From: Helopsaltes ochotensis
Taxonomy: Eukaryota; Chordata; Aves; Passeriformes; Locustellidae
DNA: 64,000 bases
Assembly (NCBI GenBank): GCA_013400155.1
Contig: VXBM01000335.1
Location: 124,001-188,000 of the forward strand
Reading direction: 5' to 3'
Of this stretch, positions 13,315 through 26,523 are shown one piece after another; positions within the stretch are counted from its first letter, which is position 1, and each line of letters begins with the position of its first letter. A program made the position numbers and the translations under genes. The notes below the pieces were generated by a model, which saw only the letters and a program-made list of their open reading frames with translations, searched no databases and was not told the origin of the DNA.

Positions 13315-14010
13315 GGAAATGAGATGCTGGAGAACAGAACCACCAGAAGGGTCCTGGGGGTCCTGGTCAGTGAAAAGCTAAACATGAGTCAGCAGTGCCC
13401 TGGCAGCCAGGAGGGCCAACCCTGTCCTGGGGGACATCAGGCACAGCATCACCAGCTGGGTAAGGGAGGGGATTGTCCTGCTCTGCTCAGCACTGGGACA
13501 GCCTCACCTCACTGCTGGGGGCAGTTTTGGGAGCCACAATATTAAAAAGATATGAAGCTGTTAGAGAGTGTCCAAAAGAGGGCAGTGAAGATGATTAAGA
13601 GTCTAGAAGACAAGCCATGAAAGTTGCAGCTGTGGTCACTTGGTCTGTTCAGCCTAGGAAAGAGGAGACTGAGGAGAGACCTCATTGCAGTCTACGACTT
13701 CCTTGTGAGGTGAAGCAGAGGGGCAGGTACCACTCTCTTCTCTCATGAGCAGGGACAGGATCTAAGACCTGAAGCTGAGTTGGGGGAGATTTAAATTTGA
13801 TATTAGGTAAAGTTTCTACACCCCAAGGGCATTGGAAAGGACACCCCTATAAAGTGGTCACATCATCAGCCTGACAGTTCAAGAAGCACTTGAAGAATGT
13901 TCTCAGGCACATAGAGTGAATCTTTACGTGTCCTGTGCAGGGCCATGAGTTGTCTTTAGTTGATCGTTGTAAGTCCCTTCTAATTCATGATATTTTATGA
14001 TTCTATGATT
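13315..14010 (+). mobile_element. CR1 LINE, 5'-truncated 3' end (about 0.7 kb)
   Basis: The segment follows the avian CR1 3' region. It starts with a ggtcctgggggtcctggtcag block and an aacatgagtcagcagtgccctgg-type block, both end-of-ORF2 sequence. Then come agagtgtccaaaagagggca, cttggtctgttcagcct, gaggagactgaggagagacc, gaggggcaggtaccactctc, and finally ttgtaagtcccttctaattc with octamer tails at 13990-14010. The ORF2 frame is broken. Its 3' UTR resembles the copy at 56415 rather than that at 49716. It is 5' truncated, as most CR1 copies are. Confidence 0.92.
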
Positions 14011-14649
14011 TCGTGTGGCAAGGATGGGACACATTTTACCCCTCCTGGCTGTATATAAAACACACACTCTGAGGGGTCGTATAGAACAACTATGTGGTTA
14101 CGTTAATTCTTGGTGATCTGAGGGAAAGTGTTAAGTGCTTTGCCTTCATATTTAGAGGTACCTTCAGAATATTTTAAGATCTCAGTGAACTTTATCAACA
14201 TTTACAGCAAATTGAGAAATTAATTCCGTTATCTGCACAGAATTATAACTTGGGTCATGAAAATCAATAGTGCCTATGTTGATTAGATTTGGACTTCAAT
14301 TAACCTTTTGACTTGAAAGCTATCAAATCTGGAATTAAAACTTATCACACTATATATATATTTATATATTTATATATTAGAATTAATATTTTTATTGCTG
14401 TTTATTTGTGATGTAGGAATGCCTACATTGTAGAAAATTTCCCTTAGAATATTAGGCAGTATCCTATAAGAACAAACAAAAGCCAAATGAACAAGACCTC
14501 CCATCAAACAAAAAGACCACACTCCTGTCTTAGAGTTTGAAAATTTAATATGGAAATGTATTTTCTGCAGCTCTTAGAGTAACATTAGCCTCAACAGTTA
14601 AACTAGAAAACAAGTAACTGTCACCATGCCCCTTTTTTTTTCCTTATAT
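14011..14649. other. Unique AT-rich DNA
   Basis: The stretch contains an AT tract at 14350-14379 (tatatatatatttata-like). No gene is recognised. Confidence 0.5.
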
Positions 14650-14727
14650 TTTTAGGGTTTTTTGTTTGTTTGTTTTGTTTGTTTTTTGTGGGTTTTTGTT
14701 TGGGATTTTTTGTTTGTTTTTAATTTT
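14650..14727 (+). repeat. (GTTT)n low-complexity repeat
   Basis: Gttt and gtttt units are broken by short G-runs (ttttagggtttttt, gtgggtttttg). It is similar in composition to, but shorter than, the G/T tract at 12962. Confidence 0.85.
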
Positions 14728-15084
14728 AAAAACATTTATTCCTTTCATAAAGCAGATGTAAAGTAAAGAGGCAACTGTTGTACGTCTTTTGATCCTTCCA
14801 TAAAGGATGATCCATATAACTGACAAAATACGTTATATATAAATATATACATGCATTTTCTTAATTATTATGAGTCAATTAAACTATTGAAGTATTATTG
14901 ATGTAACCAGAATAATGAACATTTTCATAAAGAAAAACCAATTGATTCATGTGGGTTTAAACAAAATCAAGATCAAAATTATTTAATTTATTAATGATTC
15001 ATAATGAGCAGTCAATCAGCGATTCATTTAGGATTCATATCAGGGGCAGTGCAATATAGAAATATCAATGTTAGGAGCTAAAAA
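14728..15084. other. Unique AT-rich DNA
   Basis: I see nothing identifiable. Confidence 0.5.
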
Positions 15085-15390
15085 AAATGCTAGCAAACAC
15101 TCCTTCTAGGCAATTCCAAAATGCTGTAGGCTCACAGCCATGCACGTGCTTACATAGAACTGCATGCACATTCTCTCATAGACAGTGTGGGCTGCAGCCA
15201 CAAACGCCTCCTTCTCCTGAACGTACAGGTCATCCCACTGGCACACACCTTCTGTGGGAGATGTGGGTGTTCCATCTTTATGCGTACCTGTGCTGTTCCC
15301 CTGTGAGGACATATTCACCCACGGATGACACAACTCAAGTTGTCATGGCATCCAACGGCTCTGGCTGGCCAAGGCAGAGGCCCTGATGCC
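15085..15390. other. GC-raised patch of unknown origin
   Basis: About 300 bases are clearly richer in G+C than their surroundings. They are open for 99 codons on plus (15087-15386) and 75 on minus (15106-15333), but neither translation resembles a protein family I know. It may be a fragment of an unclassified LTR or a decayed exon-like unit. I can give no function. Confidence 0.35.
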
Positions 15391-18300
15391 ATTAGAAGAT
15401 TTCTAGCAGTGCATAAAGGGATTTTGAAAACCTGTCATTGTGTTTCTAGGTCTCTCCCTCACAAATTTTACAACTTACAATTTTGCACATTCTCATGCCA
15501 CTCCTATTTATCTTTTCCAGCTCAATCACTCTCAATTTCTAAAATCTCTATATAATACGCAGACTAGTCTAACCTGTTTGATAGTCATCCTCACCTTTAA
15601 ATTGATGAGTTTGGGCAAAGGTGCCCTCAGCAGGTTTAGCCACTATTCACATACCTGTCTGAACTGCCAAAGGTGATCAGTGGAAGTATCCCACAGTAGT
15701 GACTAACATTACATCTAAGAAATAGCTTCCATCTACTTTGCAGTATCGGAAAAGAAACTGAAACCTTAAAGATTCAGTTATGTTCAGTCAGCTAGAGATT
15801 TGTTTTAAGGTATAGTCATAGAAACATGAAAAAAATACCATTATTATTCCCTTCTTAGTATTGAGGATCAAATCCTCATGAGCTCTCTCATTAAGAGAGA
15901 AGATCTCATCTCAGTAAGATCTTGCTTAAACACTGAATTGGATTGAAAGCAAAGGAGTGACAAGGGGATCCACATAGCTTCTTCCCATGACAACCTTTCA
16001 CAGACCACAAACCTATTGCCACTTCCAAATTTTCTGAGCATTTCTTTACCCTTAATATTAGTATCAGTCATATTGTAGTAACAGCCACTTTGAATAAACT
16101 TCATGTGCTTTATTCTAAATCCGAATTTTCTCCAAAGTTCAGATACTCAGTTTAATCATCCATGCACTGAGAAACAACATTTTTGGGTTTATTTATATTA
16201 AAAAAAAGATTGTATTGTTTTATTATTTATTAAATAAATCCCTTTATAATTAATATATGCTATTGCCTGAGAATGAATAAAGGAAAAATGATCAAATATT
16301 TTTGTTTATGCATTCATTTTACTAAAAATAATAAAAGCCTTTCAACCCTGTAGAAAATTATAGGTATGGAAATGTTCAAGATAAATCATCGGGAACACAG
16401 ATAAAGCATTTATTCTGACTGATGTGGCACTACCAAAAACATTTAGGACAACCCAGAGGTCACATTTGGAGAAAATATATGTAACTGAAGAAGAGCTCTT
16501 AGTCACATAGGAGTATTCTTCTTTACTTTTTGTCCTTATATCTGTTTTTAAGTACTCTTCACTGTTTCCGATAAGTTGCAAGCATATACCAATAAATTAT
16601 ACGACACACACAACTGCAGCATGTCTATAATAAAAGCAGCTATCTTTATAAAAGTGGATTGGGAGCAGAATGGTGATTATTAATTGGATACAGAATCTTT
16701 ATTAAAATTACGTATACTAGTAGCTTGATTTATGTTACAAAGGAGAAAAAGTAAAGAAGTTTCATTTACAGAGCTTATAATCTAAGAGCTAGATACAAAA
16801 TTAAATAAATTCATGAATAGGCATTGGTAGGCACAGAGAACAGAAAATACTAAAAATAGTATATAAAGAAACTTCAAGACCTAATTCATGCCCTGGGTGT
16901 AGCAGAGACATCTGAAATAAATCCGAAAACAGATACATAGAAAACAGATTTTTATGCTGAATGCTAGTGAAAATATTTCTTAAAATATGATGATTTAGTA
17001 GAAGAAAACCCCTTATTTAAATATTTTTATGTAAGTCAGATTTCTACATGTAGAATTTTAGAATGGCCTCTTCTAAAGTATACCTGATACATTTTTTTGA
17101 TAAAGAGCTGATTTTTTGGTCTTCCAGAATTCAGGTCAAAAAATGTTAACAGTAAATTTAAGTTCTATAAACTTTTTTAAGTTCTGTAAAAAGGAACCTT
17201 ATGGTGAGATTTTTGTGGAAAGTTCTTTGATAGCAGCATTGGTCATTTACAGCTCTAAGAACCTCATTACAATTGCCAGTTTTATGTAATGAAGGTTCTG
17301 GGATTAGAGACTAGATTACAGTGGTTATGGCAATATTGCCACATAAGTTTATTTTTTTTCTATCTGAGTGTAATTTTTAACTTGTGGTGGCTAAATACGT
17401 AATGTTGCTATACACTCAAGAGCATGAAATGCTTCCTTATTTCCAAGAAGCTTCAGCAAGTTAAAGCACCAAATATGGCTATATTACATATATGTGGAGA
17501 TTTGGCTGCAACTGCCAAATTCTGAAAAAAAATTCATGATAGCAATCAGTAACTCCTAGTCACCTCCTTCAGGATATTGTCTGACATCAAATTGGTCAGG
17601 AAATATAGTAAGATATTCTAAATAGTGTTGCCTATAACACTCTATCTTCCTGGCTGCAGACAATAAAGGATGATCCAATATGCTGCAACTGATCTAAGGA
17701 GTTTTTTGGTTGACAGCTGGTCCAAATGTCATTTAAAACGATGCACTTTTTCATGTGTTGCAAACTGTAAAGCAGTTTCAGTTTCACAGACACAATGTGT
17801 TTTAGATTTGTGGCCTTTTAAAGTTTGAAAAATATGCTTACAATGGTGTAGTGTGATGTATTGTGGTTTCAAATGCTAGGTAACCTTAGTTAACCCTACA
17901 TGTTCTTCTATTGTGTATGGCAATAAATCAAAAGATAGCATCCCTGTAAGTTTCTTTTCTTTCCCAAATTACCTTATCCTTGTTATTTTATCCTACTTGG
18001 CCTCTCATCCTACTCCACTTTTCTCTCTTATTTTCTTCTCCTCCTCTTCTCCTCTCCTCTACCTGACATTACGTTTAGTTACTTTAACCTTTTTTGTCTC
18101 CAAATTAGTCCTATAAAGCTCTTTGTTTCACACAAACCCTCTTATCCTATAAAATTTTACACAATTTAAAGTGTAAAATTGAACATCATAAAAATGTACT
18201 TTGAGGACTGATTATCTGAACTCTTTCTCCACTCATCAGTAAATGATGCCTACATTTTAATTACTTTTTTGTTACTGCATGTTTGTTTTGTCTTAAGATG

Positions 18301-19515
18301 TTTGCACTTTATAATCTGATATGCTCACTCTGATGGAGTAATTACAATGGATAAGGATCAGTGTGTTTTCAACACATAGGCAGAGGTGGAATAAGAGGGC
18401 TTTGCAGATCAGAATACAGATGTAAATTTCACAAGAGTCCAGTGTTTTCCAGCTCAGTCACAAAACTGATGTATTGCTCTTCCAGTTACCTAGAAAATAC
18501 GGATTTTGACAGTTTTTAAGGAAGAAACCACTTTTTCATCTTGATCCATTGAGGAGTAGGAAATAAATAGGAAATTTATTCACTGAATTATATCAAGGCT
18601 CCCATTGAGGACTGCCCCTCATATGCTGATAAAGAATGCCTGCAAAAGTTTCTTCTTATCCACAAAACCCTCCTAATGGGAAAGTGGAGAGCTTAGCTTT
18701 TCCAGGTCAGTCTGTACATCCTAACTTGTTGAGAATATGATGTCAAAGCAGACAGGCTTAAGGATGAGTATAAAGAAAATAAATCATAAAGAGTTTAAGC
18801 TTCAAACTGGAACAGGCTCAGTGTCATTAATCATTCAGTCAAGAGACATTTATAAACATTCAATGTTTGAATGAATAGCTAATGCGAAGCACTGCATGTG
18901 TGCCAGACTCTCTGGTATCCATCCTGCTGCAGAAAAATTCTGGAGCAGAACTACTGGTAGAATCCAATGTTTGTACAATAGCTAAAAAGTTTAACTTAGG
19001 GTGCCCTTATTTATGTCGTTGTTTTGTGTTTGTTTATTTGTTTGAAGATTAGGTGCATACAAGTTCAAGTTAGAGAAGGGAATTATTTGAAAGAGAGAAT
19101 GCAGTCACTTTGGATCTGCACACCATTTCAGCACAACATAAGGGGAACTACACAGAGCATGCATACTACAAAGAGAACAAGACATAAGAAATAAGAAGTT
19201 TAAATAGAAGCCTCCTCGTAGTCTGTAAAGCTACTAAAATGCAGAGATGTATTAATTCTGAAGGAATTCCTACAAAGATTATACAGAGGATCTACTAAAA
19301 ATAAAACTATTGAAAAGAAATCATAGTTTAGCTCTCCATTACCTATGATCAGGAACATAATGTTTGTTTCCTGCAAATTGAGTATTTTTGATCTACTCAT
19401 ATGGTGCCAAACTGAACCATGCAGCATAATAATAATACCTGTAAATAATGTAGAGTTTACTGTGCCACAGTAGAGGCATACAACAAAATTTGAGCAACAA
19501 AGATCTCTCTATATC
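15391..19515. other. Unique AT-rich DNA, no gene seen
   Basis: There is no recognisable exon or repeat family. A polypyrimidine tract lies at about 18019-18062 (ttcttctcctcctcttctcc). Open frames reach only about 79 codons. Confidence 0.5.
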
Positions 19516-20383
19516 TGCATTGGATTTGCATGGCAAGGTTTTAGTAAGGGATGCCTACAGGGTTGTACTCTGTAAGAAGCTGCTGGAAGCTTCCCCAGTG
19601 TCTAACAGAGCCAATACCTGCTGGCTCCAGGACTGACTCACTGCTGGCCAAGGACAAACTCATCAGTGATGATGGTAGCACTTCTAGGAAAATATATTTA
19701 AGAAGGGGGGAAAAGTTTCTGCACAATGTGCACCCAGAAGAGAGGAGTGACAATGCAGCCCCAAGGTCAGGGGGCAAGGAGGGGTGGGAGGTGCTCCAGG
19801 TATGGTATCAGGGATTTCCCTGCAGCCGGTGGTGTAGAGCATGGTGAGGTAGCTGTGCCCCTGCAGCCCATGGAGATGCATGGTGGAGCAGAGATCCACC
19901 TGTAGACCCTGGAAGAACCTCCACCAAAACAAGTGTATGTGACCGAAAGGAGATTGTGACCCCGTGGAAAGTCTGTGCTGGAGCAGGCTCCAGCAGGACC
20001 TGCAGACCATGGAGAGATGGGCTCACTCTGGAGCAGGTTTGCTGGCAGGACTTGCGAGCCCGTGGAATATCAGTTGTAGAGCACCTGGTTCCTAAGGGAC
20101 TGCAACCCATGGAAGGCACACATGCCAGAGCAGTTCATTAAGAACTGCAGCCCATGGGAAAGACTCACATTGGAGAAGTTAAGGGAGGACTATCTCCTGT
20201 GGGAGGGACCCCACATTGGAGCTGGAGAACCAAGTGAAAAAAAAAAGAACAGCAAAGACATCTAATAAACTGACAAAAACCCATGTGCGCCACGTGGATG
20301 GGAGGAGGTAGAGAAATCAGGAATGAAGCTGAGCTCAAGAAGCAGGAAAGGGTGGACAAGAAAGTATTTTTGAGATTGGTTTA
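19516..20383 (+). mobile_element. ERVL-type LTR, plus orientation, 3' truncated
   Basis: The 5' end starts TG and carries the attggatttgcatggcaagg block that opens this LTR group. U3 then holds tgctggaagcttccccagtgt, ctggccaaggacaa and aaatatatttaag. A cagaagagaggagtgacaat block and a gtcagggggcaaggagg block precede an array of degenerate GC-rich modules at about 19840-20215, each built round a ctgcagcccatgg-like core followed by a tggagcag-like core. It continues through gggaggaggtagagaaatca and aatgaagctgagctc and stops near ggttta at about 20383. The R and U5 part seen in the copies at 9705 and 26524 is absent. Open frames inside are 60-108 codons and are shadows of the repeat, not genes. 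Confidence 0.88.
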
Positions 20384-23300
20384 GCTATGCACGAGGAAAA
20401 TCTAAACCATGTAGAGCACAAGTTGCATAAAGGTTTTACAGAATCAAGATCAGAAAGAGACTAGAGAGGCAGTCAAATTAAACTGTAAGCAAAATCCGGC
20501 CTTAGAAATTGTCTCAGTAAATGATTGATCTGAGATAAAACTGAAAGAAATGTATATACATATAAGCAAATATACATGCAATAAGTGGACCAACTCCAGT
20601 CAATAAAAAGGAAACTACAAGATGGATACAAGCACATTATTAATAAGAAAGCAAATAATCAGTAAAAGGTGTGAACAAGCAACTAAAGAATCAACCAGTT
20701 CTTGAAAGAATATGTGACCTATTACATAGTAATGGTGGCAAAGGTCATACCTTAAGTATGAACTTCTCTGCTTCTCAGTATTTTGCAACTATTACATAAA
20801 ATAGAAAACAGCAAAAACACACTAACAAAAACATGATAGAACAAACTCAGACAGCGTTTGGTGGAGGTACCGGGAAGTTACTCTAAGTACAAAAATCGAA
20901 GTATAAGCATTCAGTTTTATGTAATTAGTACCTAGGAATTTCACTGCCTTTCCTGGTAAAAGCAGATAATTATAAGAGGCAATAATGTAGTGCTGAACAC
21001 AGCTTCCTGGCTCACAACTTCCCATCTGCTTTGTAGCCTTCCTGTTACCCTGCAGAACTCTGTTTCTGGCACCACTTTTCCTTCCTACCACTTTCTTTTT
21101 TTTTTTTTATTTCTTTCAAAGCAAATAACTGTGATAAATATTCTTGTGTTAGTAATTCCAGTTAGGGAAAATTCTTTACTTCTCTGGCTTTAGCTTTGAA
21201 CTACTGCTTCCTTTTTCGAGATGAAATTTCTTCTTTCAAATTTTGACAAGGGTACAAAGCCACCAATTGTTCCCTTTGCTTAGCCTGAATGAGGGCAGAT
21301 GACCTCCTTATCCCTTTTAAAATGTTACTGGTGTTTTCAAGTATCACCTTCCCTCTGAAGAGTATCTTCCTTGTCTTCTGCAACTGTAATTTTTTGAGAA
21401 TACAGACTGAGTACATCTCTGTATCAATTCTATTCATTGGCAAAACTTAAATGTACTTCCTTGAGGTCAGGATCTTCCTCTAAATAGGCGAAACACAGTA
21501 CAAGGATTGGGCTGATAATAAATACCACCCTAATTGGCATATTTTGCTTTTGTAGATCTATAGAAGAATGAGCTGATACACAAAATGTTGCAAGCGTATG
21601 GCAGGAATGTTTCTAAAACTCTTTGTTTAAAATGTGCTCAATGACGGTTGCAAGAAGACTTCTGAGCATAAGGTGATGTAATGTGCCTAAGTATAATCTT
21701 TATAGCAGCTTTTGTACCATGAGGTGTCTGAATTTTATTTAAGCAGACATCCCATCTGTAGGACAGCCTCAAACATTTCACTGCAATTTCACATGCAGTA
21801 ATCTGACTCTGTAATTTGAAGTCCTTAGAAATACCTCTCCATCAGCCCTTAAAATGCTCTGATTTAAGGTCAAGTCCACTTCTCCAGTGACTGTCATTTC
21901 CCGTAAGACAGATCTGCATATCTCTTCTGCATGATCATTTGCTCAGCATGCTGAGCAATGGAGGAGAAACTGCTTAACTAAGGAACAGACATCCCTGGAT
22001 GTGAAAAAACCTGACCTACCATTTAGGACTCATAACAAGGAGTGAGAGTTCTGGTAGGATTAGATACGCCAAAGGGAAAGTAAATTGTGTAGGTTCACAG
22101 TCACTCATGAATGAGTTAGGCCTCGAGCAGAACAGCGTTTAAATTAGGACTTGGACATTTTCTTAAAGAAGTGTTGGCAGGCACAGAACCAACCTTCACG
22201 TTGGATAGCCACAGTTGTTACTAACCATGTGAAGCTTCATTGCTCCCCTCTTACAGATTAAAATCAAATTTTAATCACAGGTACTTTTAGTTAATCTATT
22301 TACATTTTAATTAGTAGGGAAACAGATATGTGCTTGCACAGATAGGCCCAGTGGGAAGCATAAAGTATTTATTTTAGACCAGGGCCTGTCTCAGCTCTCA
22401 CTCCATCTCAGGATTTCTGCTGAGAATGCAGGGAGAATCTCGTAAAGCTTAGATATCCTGCCTTTCTTAACTGAAAGTGACTAATAACATGACTGTTACT
22501 GCTTGGAATTCTCATGTGCTCAGCCTAACATAAATAAAGATTTGGGAGCTATAGTATCAGACCTAATGTCTACCAGACCAATTGCCTTTATTCTGCCATT
22601 TATCAGAAAAAAAATGCCTAGTAGGTAAATCAGAGTGAGCTGCCACAAGCACTGGAGTCCTGAATCCAGTCCTATTCTAAAACCTGTTAAAGACAGTAAA
22701 TATCATTACTTACACTGCCTCCTGCTTGTATGGCTTTTGCTATGATACAAAACTGTTTAAATATAACTTTTCTCCTTTTGTTTGCATGCCTCAGGGAAAT
22801 TATAAAAGCATTTTAAAAGCATGTGACTTGGACACAGGAGCATCAAAGAAAGAACTAGTACATCATCCAGGAGAGTCCAGGAAAACAGTAAACTCTGACT
22901 AGAGTCACAGTCAAGAAAGTCCAGTTCTCCCAGTGATTCACCAGTAGTTAGTGGCTATTTGTACTCTGTGTTCCAGAAAAGCAAACTTGACAACAGTAGC
23001 CCATTAAAAGTTGGTTTGTTTGGGTTTTTTGCCCAGTTTCCTTTCATTTTCCTAAATACCATTGGTATTTTATACCTGTGCATACTTATTACACTGCAGA
23101 ATAACACATGTTCACAAAACAAGCAAACAAAAAGTTAATTTCAGGTTTACACAAGTTCAGTCTGATCTTTTGCTTAAATTCCCCCATTAAAAAAAATACA
23201 GAGATTTTTAGGTCATCTAATTACATCATCATTGATCAACACTATAATAATTATTGAAAATTACCTGTGATGGCTGTGCATAAGAATGTGAAAGGATAGA

Positions 23301-26300
23301 ACCACCAAATTAGGCTAGAGATTTAACCTTGTTTCTTTCTCCAAGGGCGCCAACAGATATTAAAGGAAAATTTTAAAGGGATATCTACCACACTGTATCC
23401 TATAATCACTTCCAAGCAATCACTATGCCTCATAATCTGGATACCTCTTCTCAATTAATTCCCTTTTAATTTCATTCATATTTTTTAGACTTAAGACACT
23501 ATAAACACATGAAATACATGCAATGTGAAAAAAACTTTTTATTTTATTTCTCCTCTTATAAATGTCGTTGTGTATATACTGATTCTTGCATTTGACAAAA
23601 TACTGATCATTGCTTATTCAAATTCTTTGTAATGTTCTTGATTTGGCAGACCAGTATCATATCTCCTTTTTACTCATCTTTTTTATTTTCAGGCTACCCC
23701 ATTTAATCTTCACTTACTTTTTGCTTATCCTATGCTTGCAGTTATCTACTTTACCATCTTTGCCTTTTACAGTTCCATTGTCTCTCTGTCCTTGGGTGAA
23801 CTTGGGAGATGGAATAATAAGAATTACATTTTCTATTTAGCATGTTGTTACATTATGGGCTTATATAAGGAAAGAAGGATTTCTTTTTTCCCAGTGTACA
23901 TAGAGTGTTGCATAGTGGACCCAATTTCCACAACATTATCTCTTTATGTCAGAATAAAAGAGAGGAAATGAAATACAGGGTAACTACAAGAGTCAGTTCT
24001 TACCTAGTTTTTTATTAGATCTTGGGATTTTAAAAACAAAATTTCTTGTTTCTATTTCTTGTGAAATAGAGCTAAGGCCAGAAGTTAATGGGATACAAAA
24101 ACCAGTCTTTTTACTCACAAGTAGAATCTATCTAATAAAAAAAGTAACAGTCACTGATCTGAATGCACACAGAAAAAAAGATTCAGGAATTGACTTTCTC
24201 TATGGGGTCCATGGTAAAAAAGAAGAGCAATATACAGAAATAATTAAATCCTTATCTAATAATGAAATAATTAAATCCTTAAGAATATGTGAATTAAAAA
24301 GACTAAAATAAACCAGTTGAATAGAACTGACCTACAGTTGCTGCAAATCCAAGCCACTCCAACCTCTAGTGAGCAGTTATAGAGTCCATATCTTCCAGAA
24401 GACATTTATATTTTCTTTAGAAGTGAATATATGAGTACATAATATTCGTAAAAATCATAAATATAAATGTATAACAAATTTATCGTGAATATTTTTATAA
24501 GGTATATTACTACATGACACATTCCATATATAATACATTGCATATATTACTACATTATTTTTCAACAATATTTATTATATTTGTATAATAGGTTCATGAA
24601 TATCTACACAACACATTTGCAGGCTTGTAGATCTTCATGTAATGTTTTGCTTATAATTTATGTGAGATATAGCGGTAAAATTTCTTTAAGGATCAATAAA
24701 CTAGTTAAAACCTCCAGTACTGACTGTGCTGGGGCGTCTCCCCTGCTTCCAAGCTGGTGGAAATCTCAGCTGGCAATATCCTCCCTGGTTCAGTGTGTAG
24801 TTTCTCTTTGGGTGTGTGTTGCCAAGATTGGTGCAGGCATTTGAGTTTTCTCTGCTTAGTGCAGGACGGAAATGAGATTAATAAAGATATTTCGTGGAGG
24901 TTTGAAATGTCATGCTAGGGATGGATTTTGCTGTTCCCAAGGAAAAAGTAGCCTAGCAATCAGAAATGAATCAAAATAAACCAGCTTGACTGGAAGGTTC
25001 CAAGTTTAGTTTTATAAGGTATTTATTCCATGTTTTCTTTATTTTTGGAAATGTTTATTTGGGGTTCATGTAGAAATTTTTCTTGATTGAGGTGATAAAC
25101 TCAGGATATCTATTTTTAGGATTTCAATCCAAAACTTTTAAAAGAATGAAGAAAGGAAGGAATATAGAAATAAGAAAAATTATGAAAAAGGAATGGAAAG
25201 ACCAGAAGAAGAGTGAATATATTTAATGGTGCTGCTGTTTGGAAGAACATCTATGACATTTACTGTGAAAACTATTATTGGGTATGTTACATGCTATAAA
25301 GCCATGTTCTACTGTAGGTTTAATTTCTGAAGTACTTTGTCTTATCTGACATTGGTCAGAAAGCTGGAAGTCTGGTTTCAAGTCACGTTCTGAAGTTTTC
25401 AGATTGATGATGGAACACAAAGCACAAAAGATTTTGATTTCTTCTGGATCTGTTTGTTGTGTCTTTGCTTGTTTCCCTGAAAAAAATCAAACAGCCCCTC
25501 CCTCGAACATATTAGCATAGTAATTGAAATTTTTTTTGGTTTTTTCATGTTTTTTCTTCTCTTATAGTCACTCACATTCAGGAACTCCCCTGTCTCTCCT
25601 AATCAAATCTCTGTGAAAACCTAGACTACGAAAAAATTTGCTTAGAAATTAATCACATGTACCAGAAAGTGATGGAATACACCTGGCAAGTTTTACCTTT
25701 AATTTCTTTAATATATGTACTATTTTTCTCTTTACCCTTCTGTTTCCTCTCTGATAAGGAATTGCAAATTGCCTCCACTCTATCTGCAAGGTCAAGAGAG
25801 CAGTAGAAATGAACCAGTGACAGGTTGAAGTTTTGAGCAACTAAAATTTAGCTGTGACCGTCATGGAAAAGCTGAGTCCTCCCACAGCACAGAGAGAAGC
25901 AGTAATGGGGTACAGGTTAGAATAGTGAATTATTTTATGAAGCCTATGAAATTTACTTTAAGGTTCCAGGAAAACAGGTTTGCCAGGGAAGGAAATACAA
26001 AAACATAAAAGCAAATAATAATCAAAGCCACCGTTCAAATAACTTCTCCCATAGACACAATCCTTCGTAATATATGTTGTATCTCTGGATATACAGGAAC
26101 AACATTTTTGAAAGTTACTGGCAGATGTTTTCAGATGTTCTGAAAAACCTAGTTATTTTTTGTTCCCAATAAGTAACAGGCAGTGCCTGCACAGATCATT
26201 AGGTAACATAGCTAAAACATGATAGAGTCTGAAGCAAAGATCACAAAAAGGAACAGTATTTACACTTGGGGACTTTGGAGTCTTTGTTTCCTTACCCCAA

Positions 26301-26523
26301 CAGCTTAGCAAGCACAGGCTGGGGGCAATAAACACCAGGAGATCCTGGCTCACCCCAATGGATTGATTTTCTGCCATCCCAATCTCTTAAATAAAATGGC
26401 TAAACCACTCAGATGCCTTCAGTCTTGCTTACAATTGTTCAGTGTTCAAGATATTATTGAAGCCATTCTAGTGCAAGTGTAAAGTTATAGATGAAAGTCC
26501 TTTTATCGAACATTTTTGCTGTG
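20384..26523. other. Unique DNA, no gene seen
   Basis: A 20-bp perfect palindrome lies at 21939-21958. A 27-bp unit is tandemly repeated about 1.7 times at 24237-24281 (gaaataattaaatcctta core). Very AT-rich sequence occupies about 24420-24600, with the string tatattactacat twice. A GC-raised patch at about 24720-24890 ends with an AATAAA hexamer (gattaataaagat), but I cannot place it in a family. No exon is recognised. Confidence 0.5.

Noticed and set aside
12998..13545. Overlapping plus-strand open frames of 85-136 codons
   Set aside because: They read through the G/T low-complexity tract and into CR1 non-coding sequence. The composition (F, G, V, L, W) is an artefact.
19551..20141. Several open frames of 61-108 codons on both strands
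   Set aside because: They lie inside the ERVL LTR and its module array, which is non-coding.
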